NCBI RefSeq assembly: GCF_022539505.1
Contig: NC_061508.1
Span: 346,407,484 to 346,471,483, forward strand
Source: Lolium rigidum
Lineage: Eukaryota; Streptophyta; Magnoliopsida; Poales; Poaceae
DNA length: 64,000 nucleotides
Direction: 5' to 3'
In this document: piece by piece, positions 54,976 through 64,000 of the stretch
How the letters are laid out: each line of letters begins with the position of its first letter
How positions within the stretch are numbered: the first letter of the stretch is position 1
Made by a program: the position numbers and the translations under genes
Notes under the pieces: generated by a model
Told to the model about the DNA's origin: nothing
What the model saw: only the letters and a program-made list of their open reading frames with translations
The model's database searches: none

Positions 54976-56072
54976 TCATACCCCTCTTCTTCACTATCGG
55001 TGTCGGGGTTGGTTCAGGTGTAGACCAATCATCATGATTCCGGCCTATTTTAGCCAATAATTCTTCAGCGTCGTCTGGAGTTCTTTTCCTGAAAACACAA
55101 CCAGCACAACTATCCAGGTATGCCCTAGACTCTAGTCCACTATAAAATATATCAAGTAAATCATGCTTTTCCAAATCATGGTCAGGCTGAGCTCTAATAA
55201 GAGAGCAAAATCTCGCCCAAGCCTCAGGCAATTTCTCTCCATCTTCCTGTTCAAAATTATAAATTCTCTGCAAAGCAGCATGTTGAGCACTAGCAGGAAA
55301 GTATTTCCGGAAGAAAACATCAAGCAATTCTTTTGGACTTTTAATAGAACCAGGAGGCAAATTATTATACCAAGTTTTAGCATCATCCTTTAATGAGAAA
55401 GGAAAATTTTTAGCGACAAAATAAGTACGCATCTTGATATCATCGGAAAACAAGCCACTAAGAGTAGATAACTCAGTCATGTGTTCAACAGCACTTTCTT
55501 TTTCAGTACCACAAAAGGGTGTTTTCTCAACAATAGATATATGAGATAGATCAAGAGAAAAATCATAATCTTTATCCCTAATGTTTATAGGAGATGTGGC
55601 AAATTTAGTATCAGGAGTTAGTTTATATCTAACAGCATGTTCTGCAAGCAACTTTTTAATTTTTCTTGCATCAGTAGTAGCATTGCATTTTTCAATAAAA
55701 TCATCATCAAGCTCTACATAATCTTCATCAAGATCATCACTAGAATATTCAACGAGACTCGAGGTGAATTAACGAGTGTAGCAGCATTTTCATCGGGAGT
55801 TTCAAGTATTTTCAATTTGTCTAGACTTAGCAATTGTAGCATCTAGAAAAGATCCTAACGAACCATCATTATCAAGCACAGCGAAGCATCATCACAATTA
55901 TGAGAGGAATTTTCAGATTCAGCAGAAGTACCGAGCATTTGAAGCTTGTGGTGGTGAAACAAGTTTACTTATCACGGATGGTGAATCAAGAGCAGCGAGA
56001 GGTACTAAGAGTTGTACCTTTTCTTGTAGTGGATGGTAATATGGCGATCTTACTATCGCGAGGTTTACCCAT
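54976..56072 (-). pseudogene. E6 gag, N-terminal segment
   Basis: ATG 56072 (MGKPRDSKIAILPSTTRKG), 56 nt after the primer site. The frame breaks near 55995 and at two or three other places up to 55740, each near CTG/CAG. It is then open from 55651: LAEHAVRYKLTPDTKF, FPFSLKDDAKTWYNNLPPGS (gag core), LLDVFFRKYFPASAQHAALQ, EDGEKLPEAWARFCSLI. MULE1 cuts it after RGMIKL, and it resumes at 49961. Confidence 0.83.
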
Positions 56073-56127
56073 GATGGAGAATTTCAGCGAACAATATCAA
56101 TCCAAGTGAACTTCCAAATAAAGCTAT

Positions 56128-56147
56128 GCTCCCCGGCAACGGCGCCA
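56128..56147 (-). other. Primer-binding site of E6 (tRNA-Asp type)
   Basis: The minus strand reads TGGCGCCGTTGCCGGGGAGC, 11 nt after the LTR end (CATCA then AGACTATTTTC). Confidence 0.87.
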
Positions 56148-56158
56148 GAAAATAGTCT

Positions 56159-57561
56159 TGATGACCCACAAGTATAGGGGATCGCAACAGTCTTCGAGGG
56201 AAGTATTACCCAATTTATTGATTCGACACAAGGGGAGACAAAGAATACTTGTAAGCCTTAACAGCGCGAGTTGTCAATTCAGCTGCACACTGGAAACAGA
56301 CTTGCTCGCAAGAGTTTATCGATAGTAACGAGTTTTATAGCAGTAGGAATGGTGAAATAGCAGCGAGCGGTGAAATAAAGACAGCGAGTAGTGATTATAG
56401 TAAACAGCAGGATTAAAATACTCGTAGGCACAGGGACGGATTAACGGGCGTTGCATGGATGAGAGAAACTCATGTAACAATCAAAGCGAGGGGCATTTGC
56501 AGATAATAATAAAACGGTATCCAAGTACTAATCAATCAATAGGCATGTGTTCCATATTTAGTCGTATGTGCTCGCAATGAGAAACTTGCACAACATCTTT
56601 TGTCCTACCAGCCGGTGGCAGCCGGGCCTCTAGGGAAACTACTGGAAATTAACTCCTTTTAATAGAGTACCAGAGCAAAGCATTAACACTCCGTGAACAC
56701 ATGTGATCCTCACATCACTACCATCCCCTCCGGTTGTCCCGATTCTTGTCACTTCGGGGCCATTGGTTCTGGACAGCGACATGTGTATACAACTTGCAGG
56801 TAAGATCATAAACAACAAATATCTTCATGAATCAATAACATGTTCGGATCTGAGATCATGGCACTTAGACCCTAGTGACAAGCATTAAGCATAACAAGTT
56901 GCAACAATATCATAAAAGTGACATCTACGGATACTAGGCACTATGCCCTAACAATCTTATGACTATTACATGACCAATCTCATCCAATCCCTACCATCCC
57001 CTTCAGCCTACAGCGGGGGAATTACTCACACATGGATGGGGGAAACATGGCTGGTCGATGGAGAGGCGTTGGCGATGATGGCGGTGAAGATCTCGTCCAA
57101 TTCCCCGTCTCGGCGGAGTGCCAGAACGGAGACTTCTGGCTCCCGAGACGGAGTTTCGCGATGTGGCGGCTCTCTGGAGGGTTTCTAGCGATTTCGACTT
57201 CTCCCCGTGCGTTTTTAGGTCGAGGCCAATATGTAGTCCGAAGGAGAGCGTCGGAGGCCGGCCGAGGGGGCCACACCATAGGGCCGCGCGGGCCCCCCTA
57301 GGCCGCGCCGCCTTATGGTGTGGGGCCCTCGGGCCTCCACCTTACTTGTCCTTCTGGCTCCGTCAGTATTCTGGGAAAATAGGGCCTTCGCATAAATTCC
57401 GAGGATTTTCCCGAAAGTTGGATTTCTGCACAAAAACGAGACACCAGAACAGTTCTGCTGAAAACAGCGTTAGTCCGTGTTAGTTGCATCCAAAATACAC
57501 AATTTAGAGGCAAAAAGATAGCAAAAGTGTTCGGGAAAGTAGATACGTTTTGGACGAATCA
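56159..57561 (-). repeat. 5' LTR of E6
   Basis: The 1403-bp LTR is paired with 35927-37314. Its outer end reads TGATTCGTCC against TGATACGTCC in the 3' LTR. It is followed by the CCTCC target duplication. Confidence 0.93.
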
Positions 57562-57785
57562 CCTCCCGCAATGGACTATCCAATGGTGCATGTGCTCTTC
57601 GTGGAGCTCCAAAAAACGCGGCTCATATCTTTTTCTCATGCTCCTTGACTTCCTTCGCCTGGAGTATTTTGCGCCAGTTATTGGGCTGTAACTGGAGACC
57701 TGCTAACTTTGCCCAGTTCCACCATATTCTCTCGAGTTTGGCGGCTCTATCACGTAGATTGTTATTGCTTTTGTTCTTAGCACAG
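57562..57785 (+). pseudogene. LINE-A ORF2, zinc-binding C-terminal segment
   Basis: Reading continues from 35926: NGLSNGACALRGAPKNAAHI then FFSCSLTSFAWSILRQLLGC and HHILSSLAALSRRLLLLLF. This is the zf-RVT-type Cys/His region found at the C-terminus of plant LINE ORF2 proteins. One expected Cys reads Arg (ALRGAP where relatives have ALCGAP). E7 cuts it at 57786; the candidate target site is CACAG. Confidence 0.88.
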
Positions 57786-59348
57786 TGATATGTCGCAAAC
57801 GTATCTGTAATTTCTTATGTTCCATGCTACTTTTATTACAATACTTGAATTTTTATACATACTTTACAGCATTATTATACATTTTCCGGCACTAACCTAT
57901 TAACAAGATGCCGAAGTGCCAGTTGTTGTTTTTTGCTGTTTTTGGTTTCAGAAATCCTAGTAAGGAAATATTCTCGGAATTGGACGAAATCAACGCCCAG
58001 GGGCCTATTTTTACACGAAGCTTCCAGAAGACCGAAAGGGAGACGAAGTGGGGCCACGAGGTGGCCAAACACCAGGGCGGCGCGGCCCTAGTGTGTGGGC
58101 CCCTCGTGACGCCCTTTGACCTACCCTTCCGCCTACTTAAAGCCTCCGTCGCGAAACCCCCTGTACCGAGAGCCACGATACGGAAAACCTTACAGAGACG
58201 CCGTCGTCACGAATCCCATCTCGGGGGATTCAGGAGATCGCCTCCGGCACCCTGCCGGAGAGGGGAATCATCACGGGAGGGGCTCTACATCATCATGCCC
58301 GCCTCCGGATTGATGCGTGAGTAGTTCATCCTTGGACTATGGGTCCATAGCAGTAGCTAGATGGTTGTCTTCTCCGCTTGTGCTTTCATTGTTATAGATC
58401 TTGTGAGCTGCCTAACATGATCAAGATCATCTATTTGTAATGCTACATGTTGTGTTTGGCGAGATCCGATGAATAGAGAATATTATGTTAAGTTGATTAT
58501 CAATCTATCATATATGTGTTGTTTATGTTCTTGCATGCTCTCCGTTGCTAGTAGAGGCTCGGCCAAGTTGATACTTGTAACTCCAAGAGGGAGTAATTAT
58601 GCTCGATAGTGGGTTCATGCCTCCATTTAATCTAGGACGAGTGACGAAAGTTCTAAGGTTGTGGATGTGCTTGTTGCTACTAGGGATAAAACATTGATGC
58701 TTTATCTAAGGATATTTGTGTTGATTACATTACGCGCCATACTTAATGCAATTATCTCGTTGTTTACAACTTAATACCGGAAGGGGTTCGGATGATAACT
58801 CGAAGGTGGATTATTTAGGCATAGATGCATGTCTGGATAGCGGTCTATGTACTTTGTCGTAATGCCCTGATTAAATCACATAGTAATCATCGTTGATATG
58901 TATTGAATCTTTATTTGTCAATTGCTCGCTCTGTAATTTGTTCACCCAGACATGCTAATTATCTTATTGGAGAGACACCTCTAGTGAACTGTGGACCCGG
59001 TCCATTCTTTTACATCCGAATACATTCTACTCGCTTTTCTTGTTCTTTGCAAACAAACACCATCTTCCACTCGATATGCTTAATCCTTTGTTTTCAGCAA
59101 GCCGGTGAGATTCACAACCTCACTGTTACGTTGGGGCAAAGTACTTTGATTGTGTTGTGCAGGTTCCACGTTGGCGCTGGTTTCACTGGTGTTGCGCCGC
59201 ACTACATTCCTCCACCAACAACCTTCACATGCTTCTTGGCTCCTACTGGTTCGATAACCTTGGTTTCTTTCTGAGGGAAAACTTACTGCTGTGCGCATCA
59301 CACCTTCCTCTTGGGGTTCCCAACGGACGTGTACATCTACGCGCATCA
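57786..59348 (+). repeat. 5' LTR of E7
   Basis: The 1563-bp LTR ends GCATCA before AGCATATTTTTTC and the primer site. It aligns with E1's LTR throughout (for example GCCGAAGTGCCAG, ATATTCTCGGAATTGGACGA, GATCTTGTGAGCTGCCTAAC). Confidence 0.83.
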
Positions 59349-59361
59349 AGCATATTTTTTC

Positions 59362-59463
59362 TGGCGCCGTTGCCGGGGACCTGAAGAAAGTTGCTCCCCA
59401 AAGATTTCTAACTCCCATGTCAACTACACGCTAGCATATTTTTTCTGGCGCCGTTGCCGGGGA
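59362..59463 (+). other. Duplicated primer-binding site of E7
   Basis: TGGCGCCGTTGCCGGGGA occurs twice, at 59362-59379 and 59446-59463, each after CATATTTTTTC. The copies are 84 bp apart with unrelated sequence between. E1 has only the one. Confidence 0.88.
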
Positions 59464-59625
59464 GATCAAGACACGCTGCAAGGGGAGTCTCCACTTCCAA
59501 TCTCTTTATTTTGTTTTTTTCTTGCTTTATTTTATTTACTACTTTGTTTGCTGCACTTAAAACAAAACACAAAAAAATTAGTTACTTGTCTTTACTTTAT
59601 TTGCTTAGTTTACTTTACTACTATA

Positions 59626-61435
59626 ATGGGTACTCCTGAAAATACTAAGTTGTGTGATTTCACTAGCACAAATAATAATGATTTTATATGTACTCCTATT
59701 GCTCCACCTGCTACTACAGGAGAATTCTATGAAATTAAACCTGCTTTACTGAATCTTGTTATGAGAGAGCAATTTTCTGGTGTTAGTACTGGATGATGCT
59801 GCTGCCCATCTTAATAATTTTGTTGAACTTTGTGAAATGCAAAAGTATAAGGATATACATGGTGATATTATAAAACTGAAATTGTTTCCTTTCTCATTAA
59901 GAGGAAGAGCTAAAGATTGGTTGCTTTCTTTGCCTAAGAATAGTATTGATTCATAGACTAAATGTAAAGATGCTTTTATTAGTAAATATTATCCTCCTGC
60001 TAAGATTATATCTTTGAGAAGTAGCATAATGAATTTTAAACAATTTGATAATGAACATGTTGCTCAAGCATGGGAGAGAATGAAATCTTTGGTAAAGAAT
60101 TGCCCAACCCATGGACTGACTACTTGGATGATCATCCAAACCTTTTATGCAGGATTGAATTTTTCCTCAAGGAACCTATTGGATTCAGCTGTTGGAGGAC
60201 CTTTTATGTCCATCACCCCAGGCGCCGCAACTAAACTACTTGATGATATGATGATCAATTACTACGAATGGCACACTTGAAAGAACTCCTCAAGGTAAGA
60301 AGGTAAATTTTGTTGAAGAAACCTCTTCTTTGGGTGATAAGATTGATGCTATTATGTCTATGCTTGCAAATGGTAGATCTCATATTGATCCTAATAATGT
60401 TCCTTTAGCTTCATTGGTTGCTCAAGAAGAAAATGTTGATGTGAATTTCATTAAGAATAATAATTTCAACAACAATGCTTATAGGAATAATTATGGTAAC
60501 AACAACTATAGGCCATATCCTTCTAATAACGGTAATGGTTATGGTAATTCTTACAACAATAATAAGAGTGTACCCTCTGGTCTTGAAGTGATGCTTAAAG
60601 AATTTATTAGTACACAAACTGCTTTCAATAAAACTGTTGAAGAAAAGCTTGATAAAATTGATATTCTTGCTTCTAAGGTTGATAGTCTTGCTCTTGATGT
60701 TGATCTTTTAAAATTGAAAGTTATGCCTGAGAAAGTTGAAGATGCTAGGTTTGCTAAAACAAATGCCATACAGGTTAGAATTAATGATAATATTAGAGTG
60801 TTGGCTGAATTGCATGCTAGGTGGGATAGAGAAGAAAAAGAAAAACTTGCTAAAGAGAATAATGTAGCTAAAGTATGGACTATTACCACCACTAGTAATG
60901 TTGATTCTTCACATGTTGCTGCACCTCCTACTATCAATGGTAAAATAATTGGTGTTGGCAATGTTTCTACTCCTAGTGCAAAGCGTACAAAATTGCCTGA
61001 AACTGCCGAAACTGTTGTTTGTGATAAAACTGCTGAAATTTTTCAAAATATTGGTGACAATGATTCCATTGCTGTAGAACATAATGGTTTAGATTTTGAT
61101 GATTGTCATATTACTGAAGTTATAAATTTCTTACAAAAACTTGCTAGAAGTCCCAACGCTAGTGCTATAAATTTAGCCTTTACAAAACATATTACAAATG
61201 CTCTCATTAAAGCTAGGGAAGAGAAATTAAAACTTGAAGCTTCTATTCCTAGAAAGTTAGAAGATGGTTGGGAGCCCATCATTAAAATGAAATTCAATGA
61301 CTTTGAGTGTAATGCTTTGTGTGATCTTGGTGCAAGTATTTCTGTTATGCCTAAAAAGATTTATGATATGCTTGACTTGCCACCATTGAAGAATTGTTAT
61401 TTGGATGTTAATCTTGCTGATAATGTTAAAAAGAA
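59626..61435 (+). pseudogene. gag-protease polyprotein of E7, broken and truncated
   Basis: ATG 59626 (MGTPENTKLCDFTSTNNNDF). One extra base near 59793 (ACTGG for ACTG) and one near 60278 (CTTG for CTG) shift the frame; both are CTG sites. A TAG at 59956 replaces the Trp codon of E1 and looks like a real mutation. From 60330 the frame is open: Asn/Tyr-rich linker, coiled part (EEKLDKIDILASKVDSLALD), RWDREEKEKLAKENN, KHITNALIKAREEKLKLE, and the protease-like start CDLGASISVMPKKIYDM near 61318. MULE2 cuts after NVKKK. Confidence 0.85.
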
Positions 61436-62536
61436 GGGATTTCTATTTTCGTGCCCTCGGGTCCTTAGTTGTGCTCAGTTTTCCCCAGCTCCTTAGTTTT
61501 TCCTCAGTTTTACCCAAACGTTTGTCTGAAACCATCACACGTGATGTAACGGCCGGTTGCCGACGGTTGACCGTTATCTTCGACTAGTGGGGCCACGTAG
61601 AGCCTGCAAAGACACGTCGGACCATCCATCTTTGTTTGACCGTAAGCATCGCTGTATCCACGACCAAAACGGGAATGAGTGGGGCTTCGGTATATCAAAT
61701 GACAAGTGGGGCCATGACGCCGATACAAGGGGCAATACACGGGTAGGATTAGATTTTTAAACGGAGCTCTACGGCGATGGCACGGAGGAGGTGGCATGCG
61801 GGGTGCCGAGATGAGATCGACGTCCACAAAGAACTGCATGAGGCGAGACCGGACGCATTAGATAGATATGAACTAGACGCGTTTAACCATGCAAAGAAGA
61901 GAACAAATGGTCGACGACATCGACGACCACCTCAAAACTTTGACTCGACCGTGTCGGACACGAACGCGAGCAATGTAGAGAAAACTAGTGTCTCTCCTTT
62001 ACGGCGTGTATAGGTGGGTGCTAGGAGAGTGTGGTGGCGAAGGGAAAGACCTCGCGGCGGTCCGTGGCGTCCGAGCATAGCGGGTCGGCGTGGCCGTGCC
62101 CACGGCGGCGTGCATGCATGTTCGGCATTGGCATCGGCATGTACGTTCGGCATTGGCCTCGGCGGTATCTCTGGTGTGTCAGTGATCGAATGAGGGGACA
62201 GGATTGAGGGTGCATCCCGACGTTGACCTAGCAGTGGCGGCGAGCATAGCCGTTCTGACCATGCCGATATCGGCATCGGCATCGTTTGGAGGTTGTGGTG
62301 CTCGAATCAAGTTGGGATTTGTTTCTTGTAGGCCAAAATGAATTTGAAACAAGTTTCATGTTGAAGGTTAGGTAACGAAAGTTTGTAACTATCCCAAAAT
62401 TATACTAGCGCCATGGTGAGGTTTTTTTGATAGAGCTATACGGTTGGGCAAACTTTTTTGACACTTTTTAGATAGGGTTCCTTGTTGTTACACGTATGGC
62501 ATCATGTATGGAAAATTTGGGGTCATTTGGAGATGT
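61436..62536. mobile_element. MULE2, one arm of a second copy of the MULE1 family
   Basis: It begins GGGATTTCTATTTTCGTGCC at 61436 and matches the reverse complement of MULE1's right 1.1 kb (54966 down to about 53866) at high identity. The likely left target site is TAAAAAGAA (61427-61435). E8's LTR cuts it at 62537 after GGAGATGT; MULE1 continues GGAGATGTTCG there. The other arm is not in the window. Confidence 0.9.
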
Positions 62537-63811
62537 TGTTGACGTCAGAAACCCACTGGCGGGCAGTGACTGGTCAACACCGTAGAGCCGGGAACAACTT
62601 AGGGCTGCGGCTGGCCCCAGTCCCTCAGAGCGACGGCCCGCAAAGCCTCCTCGGTCGCGCGCCGATGCAAGCGCAAGGGCGTGCCACCCGACCTATACCT
62701 GGTCGGGAAGGTGTGGATGATGCCTCGCTTAGTTTCCTGCGGGGCACACACGTACACGTTAAATACGAGCCTCGATCGGCTCTCGAGTTGTCTCGTGAAT
62801 CGGCTCATGGAGCCGATTCACCCATGATCCGTCCAAGATGGCCGAATATATGGTGGTCCTGCTTGATCAAGATAAAGCGTATGAGATCCACGACGATCCG
62901 GGGTTTTCACCGCATAATCGGATCATCCTACTCACGATTGGGCCTCGCGCTCACGCACGGTGATCGTAAGCCAGCCCTAGACAAGGCCTAAAAACCAACA
63001 CTAGGTTGATCCTCGGAACGTCCTGTCTAGGGGCAGCAAACTACACCCTACATGCCGCTGGATCCTCCAACCCTTTGTAAGGCCTAACTATTGCAGATAT
63101 TAAACTAATCCTTGATGAATCAAGGAGCGACCGTAACGGATCAGATCTACTAAACGATGATCAAGCGGGGTGCCGTCCCTGCACCCATGATGAGGTACAA
63201 GGACGGCTAGATGCGCAAGGGTTGCACTACGAAAGCATATGATACTAAGAACAATGCTAACCCTAACACATCTACGATAACTACGTTGCTCGCCATCAAA
63301 AAGGCTTCAGCACGAGCAACGCATGAACAACTAGGCAGGCTCGTGCTGCCTAGATCGCGAGATGCGATCTAGGCAGCATGGTGCTACCGGAGGAACCCTC
63401 GAGACGAAGGAGTTGGCGATGCGCCGAGATTGGTTTGTGTTGAACGTTGGTTGTTGTTTTTTCCATAAACCCTAGATACATATTTATAGTCCAGGGGACT
63501 TTCTAATTGAGGCGTGCACCTAACCGTGCACGAGCTAAACTCTATCTCGCTAATTCCAAACTAAGATGTGACCTACTATAAATACAGATACAAGGGCAAT
63601 TAGCCCAAACTTGGTACACAAGGCCGATTCACGTATTTCTTCCATGTATATTCTTCAAACCCATCTTGATTGCGGCCCACCTCTGACTCGGTCAAATTCT
63701 GGTGATAACACATGCCCCCCTGGTTTTGGAAATGACATTTCCAAAATCATCACGCTTTTTCTTCGTCAGGTCATGCCGTGACAGAACCATCGCAGTATCC
63801 TTCCTCATGAT
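62537..63811 (-). mobile_element. E8, LTR and 0.1 kb of an E2-type gypsy element
   Basis: The LTR at 62537-63710 (TGTTATCACC...TCAACA on the minus strand) is homologous to the E2 LTRs. The polypurine tract (CAGGGGGGCATG on the minus strand) follows at 63711-63722, so this is the 3' LTR. Only about 100 bp of internal sequence remain before an abrupt change near 63811. The TATA box is at 63481-63489, with hairpins at 62795-62821 and 63343-63380. The left target site would be GATGT (62532-62536). Confidence 0.87.
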
Positions 63812-64000
63812 ATTGTCAACATAGAGTAATATAACAAGTACAATATGCAAGTATGTAGGAATCAATGCACAGTTCACACGAGTGTTTGCTTCTTGAGGTG
63901 GATAGAGATAGGTGAACTGACTCAACATAAAAAAGAATGGTCCTTCAAAGAGGGAAGCATCGATTGCTATATTTGTGCTAGAGCTTTTATTTTGAAAACA
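63812..64000 (-). repeat. Fragment of E1-type 3' non-coding module
   Basis: It matches 1473-1670 of E1 (ATTGTCAACAT-AAGTAATATAACAAGT, then AGTATGTAGGAATCAATGCAC) in the same orientation. The LTR-side part is missing at the junction with E8, so it belongs to another truncated element or a rearranged one. Confidence 0.8.

Larger units (their letters stand above)
35927..57561 (-). mobile_element. E6, Athila-like gypsy element containing E5 and MULE1
   Basis: Paired LTRs lie at 35927-37314 (3') and 56159-57561 (5'), with a perfect target duplication CCTCC (35922-35926 and 57562-57566). LINE-A reading continues across the two flanks. Removing E5 (6789 bp) and MULE1 (5005 bp plus 9) leaves about 9.8 kb. 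The minus-strand order is LTR, tRNA-Asp primer site, gag-protease, about 0.8 kb without genes, an Athila-ORF1-like gene, a 2.3-kb non-coding module, polypurine tract, LTR. I see no reverse transcriptase or integrase. Confidence 0.93.
57786..61435 (+). mobile_element. E7, E1-type gypsy element, 5' part
   Basis: It has an LTR, duplicated primer site and gag-protease homologous to E1, in plus orientation. It is cut at 61435 by MULE2 inside the protease domain. The remaining part should lie right of the window or may be lost at the 63811 junction. The LTR start reads TGATATGTCGC, more diverged than in the other elements. Confidence 0.87.

Overview
This window is a block of nested transposable elements from a large grass genome, most likely Pooideae (wheat, barley, rye or oat relatives). 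The evidence is the Ty3/gypsy LTRs that start TGATACGTCTCC, primer sites that match the 3' end of plant tRNA-Asp, Tat-like and Athila-like gag/protease proteins, LINE reverse transcriptase, and Mutator-type elements. I see no bacterial or organellar sequence, no tRNA or rRNA gene, and no ordinary host gene that I can support. The nearest to a host gene is a two-exon gene carried inside a Mutator-like element (50716-51888).

Left half (1-30752). The elements sit inside each other like Russian dolls. A LINE 3' end (LINE-B, 30753-30978) was hit by a Tat-like gypsy element (E4b). E4b was hit by a second Tat-like element (E4a), and E4a by a non-autonomous gypsy element (E3). E3's 3' LTR was hit by another gypsy element, H, and the gag of H was hit separately by E2 (8056-15115, complete, TSD GATAT) and by E1 (1-7674, cut by the left edge). 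All except E2 lie on the minus strand.

Middle (30979-33651). This is the only stretch not inside an LTR element. It holds an 88-bp tandem duplication, a weak ORF, a fold-back MITE (32589-32986) and a probable LINE 3' tail.

Right half (33652-64000). A 5'-truncated LINE reverse transcriptase gene (LINE-A) was split first by a small poly(A) retroposon (34672-34861). It was split again by E6 (35927-57561, TSD CCTCC), an Athila-like element with gag-protease and an Athila-ORF1-like gene but no visible polymerase. E6 contains a complete non-autonomous gypsy (E5, 41179-47967) and a 5-kb Mutator-like element (MULE1, 49962-54966, 9-bp TSD TTAATTTAA). LINE-A resumes for 224 bp and is hit again by E7. 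E7's gag contains a second MULE of the same family, which is cut by a gypsy LTR (E8). E8 ends at an abrupt chimeric junction near 63811.

E1, E3, E5, E6 and E7 form a related non-autonomous complex. They share the tRNA-Asp primer site, the LTR ending CATCA and, in E1, E3, E5 and E6, a long 3' non-coding module with polypurine motifs. They differ in the coding cassette: gag-protease, a small unknown ORF, or gag-protease plus Athila ORF1. None shows reverse transcriptase or integrase in the window, so mobilisation would need proteins made elsewhere.

Quality warning. Paired LTRs and homologous ORFs differ repeatedly by indels at CAG/CTG (for example CAG read as CGAG and CTG as CTCG). This looks like a base-calling artefact at methylated CHG sites. 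Many apparent frameshifts and much of the apparent LTR divergence may therefore not be real.
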